A stretch of 64,000 nt of DNA. It comes from JAFGBI01 sp964480725 (GTDB lineage: Bacteria > Myxococcota_A > Polyangia > Polyangiales > Polyangiaceae). Location: positions 1-64,000 of the forward strand of contig CAYZQO010000034.1 of assembly GCA_964480725.1 (NCBI GenBank), written 5' to 3'. Made by a program: the position numbers and the translations under genes. Shown piece after piece: positions 59,502 through 64,000 of this stretch. The notes beneath the pieces are model-generated. The model was not told where the DNA came from, searched no databases, and saw only the letters and a list, made by a program, of their open reading frames with translations. How positions within the stretch are numbered: the first letter of the stretch is position 1; each line of letters starts with the position of its first letter.

Positions 59502-60474
59502 CCGCGTCGGACGGTGGCTCCCCGTCCCCGCGCTGGCGCTGCTGGTGCTCGCTCCGGCCCCTGCCATGGCCCAGCCGACCGTCTGGGACGTGGCGCGCGA
59601 TCCGGGGCTGCGCCGGGTCGAGGAGCAAACCCTCGTGGCGGAGCGGCTCCTGTTGCGGCCCATCGCCTCGCCCGGGGAGCTGGTGCGAGCGCGGCTCGCG
59701 TTCGGGCGGTTGCTCACCGAGATTGCGGCGAACCCCCCTTCGACTGGCACCTCGGCGCGGCTCGACGCCCTGGTCGGTGCGCTCTACTCGGAACCCCACG
59801 TCGCGGACTACACTGCCGCTCGTTCGTGGTTGACCCGCGCCCTCGACGCCGCGCCGCCCGCGCCCCTCGCCCAGCGCGTTCACTTCCTCCTCGGCGTCGC
59901 CTGCGCCAAGCTCGGCGACGGCGGGTGCGATCGGGAGGCCTACACCGAAGTCCTCGAGCTGGCGACGGCGCCGAACGACCGAGCCCAGGCGCTGATGAAC
60001 CGCGCGGAGGGGCGCATGCTGGCGGGCGATCTCGCCGGTGCGATCGTGGACTACCGCCAGGCCCGCTACCTGGCGTCGGTCCCCGAGCTGGTCAGCCTGG
60101 TTTACTACGGGCTCGGGGTCGCGCTGGAGCGCAGCGGGGACCTCCCCTCCGCCCTCCGCGCCATGCTCGAGGCGCGCGCGGCCTGGACCTCGTCGGCGCC
60201 GTACTCGCCGCTCGACGATCCGGACGTGTTCTTCGTCCCCGCCTTCGACCTCTACTATTACAAGGGGCTCGAGGCGCTCGCCGTGGCACGGGCGGCGAAG
60301 GCGGACCGAGACTGGGCGGCCGCCACCCGTGACTACGCCCGGGCTGCCGGGTACTTCGACCAGTACCTGGCGGAGGCAGAGCGGGAGGACACCCCCTGGG
60401 TGCGCAACGCTCGAGCCCTCCTCGGCGCCTCTCGCCTCGAGCCGGCTCGGATCCCCGCCGCGATCGAGCGGTGA
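59461..60474 (+). CDS. secreted TPR-like protein, 337 residues
   Basis: From ATG 59461, within the end of the previous gene (41-bp overlap). Signal peptide with a long Arg-containing n-region and a core ending in PAMAQ. About six helical TPR-like repeats (RVHFLLGVACAKLGDGGCDREAYTEVLELA, LMNRAEGRMLAGDLAGAIVDYRQARYL, YYKGLEALAVARAAKADRDWAAATRDYARAAGYF). Probably periplasmic and paired with the upstream TPR protein. Function unknown. The stop lies 9 bp from the convergent membrane-protein gene. Confidence 0.75.
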   Translation: MHDVASRCSRVVANRVGRWLPVPALALLVLAPAPAMAQPTVWDVARDPGLRRVEEQTLVAERLLLRPIASPGELVRARLAFGRLLTEIAANPPSTGTSARLDALVGALYSEPHVADYTAARSWLTRALDAAPPAPLAQRVHFLLGVACAKLGDGGCDREAYTEVLELATAPNDRAQALMNRAEGRMLAGDLAGAIVDYRQARYLASVPELVSLVYYGLGVALERSGDLPSALRAMLEARAAWTSSAPYSPLDDPDVFFVPAFDLYYYKGLEALAVARAAKADRDWAAATRDYARAAGYFDQYLAEAEREDTPWVRNARALLGASRLEPARIPAAIER

Positions 60475-60482
60475 GCGCGTCT

Positions 60483-61613
60483 TCAGGCGGCGTCCGACAG
60501 ATCCGGATCGGAGGGGCTGGAGCGGAGGATGCGCCGCGCGCTCTCGGCGTCGTCGACCGCCAGGAAGACGGGGCGGAGCGAGTCGCTGCGCTCCATTTCG
60601 CCAAACGCTCCGCTGGCGGCGAGCGAGCGCGCGCGGGGGCCGTCGAGGACGAGGAATACGTCGCTCAGTCCTCGGCCCGCCGCGGTGTCGATGACATCCA
60701 CGATCCGATGCCGAGCCAGGTGGAGCTCCTCGCGCCCGCGGGAGATGAGCACGTGCTTGTTGGTGATGAGGTAGCGCGTGTCGCGCACCAGCCGGGCGCT
60801 GCGCAGGACCGCGTCGTAAGTCATGAACCCCGCCATCGCGAGGAGCAGTGTGAAGGTGACCCCCTCCGCCGCGACCAGGGCGATGAAGGCCGTGGACGTG
60901 GGGGGCAACCCCGCCGCGAGCAGGGCGTGTGTGGAGGGGACGGCGCGGGACACCATGAGGCCGAGCGCGGCGAACAGCCCCGCCGCCATCCCCAGCGAGG
61001 TCCACTCGCGTGTCGACTGCGGGAGGTAGGCACGGACGCGGGGGCGCGGCCGCGCCGACCAGAGGACGCGCTCGTCCGTGTCGAGGCGCTGGGCGATGGG
61101 GAGCTGCGAGCTGCCGCGGGGGGCGAGCGACTCCGCCCCCCGCACGATCGCCCAGACCCGGTTCGGCTGTCGGACTCCCCGGAGGGTGACGGAGAGCCGC
61201 CGACGCATCGGTCCGGTCTGCACGGCCCGGACGAGCTCGAGGTCACCCATGTCGGGCGTGGTGGCGCTCCAGGTGATCCGGGCGAAGCTCACCGCGTCCC
61301 GCTCGATGGTGCGGCGAAAGAGGCCTCGCTGCAGGATGATCCGGCGGGTCGTGACCATGTAGCGGACCGGACCGAGCCAGAGCTTGGGCCCGTGGAAGGC
61401 CAGGAGCGACAGCGTGGCCGCCCAGGCGCCGACGATCAGCAGCTGTGACGGCGAGGCCATGAGCGCGACCGACACCACCAGCGCGAAGAGGGACGAGACG
61501 ACCGCGACCACCAGGAAGACCCACCCCGCGGCGCGCCACAGCGGGGGCGCCTCGAGCAACTCGGGCCGGCCCGTCCACTGGATGGGCTCGGGGATCGTGG
61601 AGTCGCGGGTCAT
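60483..61613 (-). CDS. membrane protein with bacterial PH-like domains
   Basis: 376 residues from ATG 61613. Two similar halves: a membrane helix pair (about 35-80) before a YMVTTRRIILQRGLFRRTIERDAVSFA segment, and a second helix pair (about 205-265) before RYLITNKHVLISRGREELHLARHRIVDVIDT. The [IV]T..R...[ILV].RG pattern matches bPH2/YdbS-like PH domains. Such proteins are envelope-associated and of unknown role. Convergent with the TPR gene (8-bp gap). Confidence 0.75.
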   Translation of the reverse strand: MTRDSTIPEPIQWTGRPELLEAPPLWRAAGWVFLVVAVVSSLFALVVSVALMASPSQLLIVGAWAATLSLLAFHGPKLWLGPVRYMVTTRRIILQRGLFRRTIERDAVSFARITWSATTPDMGDLELVRAVQTGPMRRRLSVTLRGVRQPNRVWAIVRGAESLAPRGSSQLPIAQRLDTDERVLWSARPRPRVRAYLPQSTREWTSLGMAAGLFAALGLMVSRAVPSTHALLAAGLPPTSTAFIALVAAEGVTFTLLLAMAGFMTYDAVLRSARLVRDTRYLITNKHVLISRGREELHLARHRIVDVIDTAAGRGLSDVFLVLDGPRARSLAASGAFGEMERSDSLRPVFLAVDDAESARRILRSSPSDPDLSDAA

Positions 61614-61752
61614 GGCCGTCCTGGGTTGGACGCGGGCAACGAGGATAAGTTTGCATCCTTTCTCGCGCCGTCGCACCCCGCGCTGGAGGTTACAACCCCA
61701 ATGCAACGCCGTCTGGGCGCCTCGGGGGTACGGCCCGGGCGGGTCCGCTTCC

Positions 61753-62925
61753 CTATGGGACCGGCGCCACGAAGACGATCTCGTAGCGGGAATTGCGCTC
61801 GGCCGCGCCGCGGCGACCGGGATCGACGAGCGGCAATGCGTCGCCGGCCAGGGCGAATTCCACGCGGGGGGCGCCGCCGCGCCGCAGGGCCTCCGCCAGA
61901 CGCTCGGCCCGGAGCCCTGCCGATCGGGCCGCGCCCCCGGGTCCGTGCCCCACGACCAGGACCGGGAACGCGGCGTGCTCGCGAGCCACCTGCCCCAGCG
62001 CTGCCACCTCCGCCGCGGCGGCCGGGGTCAGCGAGTTCCCCGCGTCGAACGGGTCGCGGAGTAGCACCACGACCCCCCGGTCGTCGCGGAAGACGAGCTG
62101 CCGACCCCGCTCGCTGAGCGCCGCGAGCAGGGCGTCGGCGGCGCTGGGATCCGGGCTGCCGGTGGGGGGCGCCCGGCGCACGGTCGTGAGCAGCTCGAGG
62201 CAGCGGGAGCGGGCCCGGAGCGCGTCATCGATGGGTGCCCGCTCCCCCGGGTCCGTCAGCCGCCGATCGAGGCCGGAGAGCGCATCGATCGCGGCGGCGA
62301 GGCCGTCCGCCTCCGGCGACAGCAGGCGGGTTGCGGTGCAGGTCAGGTTTGCCTGGAGCACTATCGAACGCGCGGCCTGGCGTCGTGCGCGCTCGCGCTC
62401 GGGCGCGGCGGCGCCACTCGTGGGCAGCGGCTCGAGGTCACGGAGGACCTGGGCGCGGAGTTCGATGGCGTCCGCCTCGGCGGCCACGCGCCGTTGCTGC
62501 TCGTCGATCGCGGCGAGCTCCTTCCGGGCACGCTCCACCTCGAGGCTGGCGCGCGCGAGGCGCTGCTCCGCGCTCGCTAGCCTCGCCAGCACGAAGGCGT
62601 GCTCGTAGGCGGCGACGGCATGCTCTCCCAGCACCTGTGCGGCGGGGAGGTTTCCGGCGTCGGCCGCGGTCCGCGAGCGGGTCCGCAGCTGCTCGGCAGC
62701 AAGGAACGCCTGGGGTGCCAGCTCGCGGGCGGTCGCGGCAGCGGGGCTCGCGCGGACGGCGTCGACCTGGCCGAGGATGCGGGGAGGGGGCTGCGAGGCG
62801 CAGGCGACCGACCCCAGCAGGGCCAAGGCCGCGAGCACCGCGGGGACTCCGGTCGCCCCGAGCCCACGGCGTCTCCCCGCTGGATCCGCCTCGGCTTGGC
62901 GCGTCGTGTGGGAAGCGCCGGTCAC
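61753..62925 (-). CDS. OmpA-like lipoprotein with coiled-coil N-domain
   Basis: 390 residues from GTG 62925. Lipoprotein signal with an unusually long Arg-rich n-region and lipobox GSVAC. Residues about 60-170 form a heptad-rich, DUF4398-like coiled coil (LARASLEVERARKELAAIDEQQRR). The C-terminal domain (about 270-390) is OmpA-like: VFRDDRGVVVLLRDPFDAGNSLT, GHGPGGAARSAGLRAERLAEAL and RNSRYEIVFV. The usual NxxLSxxRA peptidoglycan-binding Asp/Arg motif is degenerate, so binding may be lost. Start codon GTG overlaps the upstream gene's stop (GTGA). Confidence 0.8.
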   Translation of the reverse strand: MTGASHTTRQAEADPAGRRRGLGATGVPAVLAALALLGSVACASQPPPRILGQVDAVRASPAAATARELAPQAFLAAEQLRTRSRTAADAGNLPAAQVLGEHAVAAYEHAFVLARLASAEQRLARASLEVERARKELAAIDEQQRRVAAEADAIELRAQVLRDLEPLPTSGAAAPERERARRQAARSIVLQANLTCTATRLLSPEADGLAAAIDALSGLDRRLTDPGERAPIDDALRARSRCLELLTTVRRAPPTGSPDPSAADALLAALSERGRQLVFRDDRGVVVLLRDPFDAGNSLTPAAAAEVAALGQVAREHAAFPVLVVGHGPGGAARSAGLRAERLAEALRRGGAPRVEFALAGDALPLVDPGRRGAAERNSRYEIVFVAPVP

Positions 62926-63419
62926 GGCGCGCCTCCCGGGACGGCGCTGCCCGTCGCGGCCGCGCTCGCGGGGGGGGACGTCAGCGCCTGGAGGCGAGCC
63001 TCGGCACGGCCGCGCCTCGCGATGGTCTGCTCGAGCAGGGCGCGGGCACGCCGCGTCTTCGCCTCGAGGTCGGCGGCTTCCCGCTGCGCTGCGGCGGCGC
63101 TCGACTCGACGGCCGCGGCCCGTACCAGGTCAGTCCCCGTGCTCGCCCATTCCCGTGCGAGCGCCTCGAGCCGCGCCGCGTGCTCGGGGTCGCCGGCGGC
63201 GCGGGCATCGTCGGCGCGCTCCAGCGAGTGCCGCGCCTGGCTCACCGTTCGCTCCGTGAGCGCGGAGCTCGTGGGCTCAGCGGAGAGCGCGGACAGCGCG
63301 GACAACGTGGCGTTGCGGTCGGACGCACCTGCCGCGCCAGCCAGCGCGGCGAGCGCCACGCCGCCGAACGCGAGCAGGAGCGGGACCATCACCCGGGCGT
63401 GGGGGACGGGGCGGGACAC
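62922..63419 (-). CDS. secreted coiled-coil protein upstream of the OmpA-like lipoprotein
   Basis: 165 residues if GTG 63419 is used; ATG 63389 and a TTG at 63455 are alternatives and no ribosome-binding site decides. A hydrophobic signal (LLLAFGGVALAALAGAAGA) precedes an Ala/Arg/Glu-rich coiled coil (QARHSLERADDARAAGDPEHAARLEALAREW ... LEAKTRRARALLEQTIARRGRAEARLQAL), similar to DUF4398-type partners of OmpA lipoproteins. Translationally coupled to the next gene. Probably forms a periplasmic complex with it. Confidence 0.65.
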   Translation of the reverse strand: MSRPVPHARVMVPLLLAFGGVALAALAGAAGASDRNATLSALSALSAEPTSSALTERTVSQARHSLERADDARAAGDPEHAARLEALAREWASTGTDLVRAAAVESSAAAAQREAADLEAKTRRARALLEQTIARRGRAEARLQALTSPPASAAATGSAVPGGAP

Positions 63420-63562
63420 GCCGAGAACGAAGCCACGGGGGGACGCGGAGGTCAAGCGGCCGAGCGGGTGCGGGCGCCGCGCCCCCGCCGTCGCCAGGTC
63501 GCGACCACCTGCCGCGAACCGCAGCGCGCGTGGTATTAGACCGCGCGAACCGGAGGCTGTCC

Positions 63563-64000
63563 GTGACCACGAGCCGAGCGAGCTGGGACGAGTACTTCAT
63601 GGCCATCGCACGGCAGGTCGCGACTCGCTCGACCTGCGATCGGAAGCACGTCGGGGCGGTCATCGCGCGCGACCGGATGATCCTGGCGACGGGGTACAAC
63701 GGCTCCATCCGCGGTCTGCCGCACTGCGACGAGGTCGGTCACCTGATGGACGGCGGGCACTGCGTGCGCACCGTGCACGCGGAGGCCAACGCCATCGTCC
63801 AGGCAGCACGGAGCGGGGTTCGCCTGGAGGGCGGGGAGATCTACGTCACCGCCTCACCCTGCTTCGGCTGCTTCAAGCTGATCGCGAACGCGGGGCTCGT
63901 GCGGGTGGTCTTCGGCGAATTCTACCGAGACGAGCGGATCTTCGAGTTCAGTCGGGCGCTCTCCATCGAGCTCGTGCACCTCCCGCCGACGGCGCTCGCG
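63563..64000 (+). CDS. deoxycytidylate/cytidine deaminase-family protein, truncated by window end
   Basis: At least 146 residues from GTG 63563, behind CGGAGG; the frame stays open to the window end. Zinc-binding motifs of the CDA/dCMP deaminase family are present: HAEANAI (about 73-79) with the catalytic Glu, and SPCFGC (about 103-108) with two zinc Cys. Additional CDEVGH and GHCVRT segments match dCMP deaminase (ComEB-like), which turns dCMP to dUMP. Divergent from the coiled-coil gene. Substrate and C-terminus cannot be judged here. Confidence 0.85.
   Translation, partial: MTTSRASWDEYFMAIARQVATRSTCDRKHVGAVIARDRMILATGYNGSIRGLPHCDEVGHLMDGGHCVRTVHAEANAIVQAARSGVRLEGGEIYVTASPCFGCFKLIANAGLVRVVFGEFYRDERIFEFSRALSIELVHLPPTALA

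Noticed and set aside
57165..59750. 861-residue minus-strand frame opposite purA and the TPR genes
   Set aside because: Antisense of purA and its neighbours with no recognisable domain; a by-product of high GC.
1..64000. CRISPR arrays, insertion sequences, phage genes, attachment sites
   Set aside because: No regularly spaced direct repeats with unique spacers, no transposase or integrase motifs, and no long terminal inverted repeats were seen.

Overview
The window is about 64 kb of very GC-rich chromosomal DNA (near 70% G+C by eye, strong G/C bias at third codon positions, many GTG and a few TTG starts). It is most likely from a myxobacterium (Myxococcota), probably a Polyangia/Sandaracinus-like lineage. 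The basis is two proteins with MYXO-CTERM-type sorting tails, two Ser/Thr protein kinases, a DUF4388-like/J-domain fusion, many TPR and lipoprotein genes, an OmpA protein with thrombospondin type 3 repeats, and an esg-like branched-chain keto acid dehydrogenase cluster. No rRNA, tRNA, CRISPR array, phage or insertion sequence was recognised.

Positions 1-13.9 kb are mostly envelope genes: an OmpA barrel protein followed by a 1052-residue MYXO-CTERM surface protein; a lipoprotein built from three repeat arrays and a Cys-rich tail; two further lipoproteins; a MYXO-CTERM matrixin-like protease; a hemerythrin-like protein; a small outer-membrane barrel; a PepSY-type membrane protein with a lipoprotein partner; and a lipoprotein alkaline phosphatase. 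Positions 14-28.2 kb mix housekeeping and accessory genes: oligoribonuclease, an orphan AbiEii-like nucleotidyltransferase, a Ser/Thr kinase, a degenerate receiver protein overlapping a FAD oxidoreductase, a membrane metallophosphoesterase, a homodimeric pyruvate dehydrogenase E1, MutY, two lipoproteins and a TPR-like protein.

Positions 28.2-43.1 kb are metabolic. A tightly packed nuoABCDGHI operon lacks nuoE, nuoF and nuoJ-N, and its NuoH carries a large insertion. Then come gatB, mtnA, lipA, a TerB-like gene, and the E1alpha, E1beta and E2 genes of a branched-chain 2-oxo acid dehydrogenase. LipA makes the cofactor this E2 and other lipoyl enzymes need. Positions 43.5-46.1 kb hold a TPR membrane protein paired with a transmembrane Ser/Thr kinase.

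Positions 46.1-54 kb are an information-processing block: prs-rplY-pth-rpsF-rpsR-rplI behind a recognisable promoter, dnaB behind its own candidate promoter, then convergent obg and a divergent lipid-kinase gene. Positions 54-64 kb hold the DUF4388-like/J fusion, a HAD phosphatase, hisZ-purA, two TPR proteins, a PH-like membrane protein, a coiled-coil/OmpA-like lipoprotein pair, and a deoxycytidylate deaminase-family gene cut by the window end. Many adjacent genes overlap by 1-4 bases (GTGA, ATGA or TGATG), indicating translational coupling, and several convergent pairs overlap at their 3' ends.
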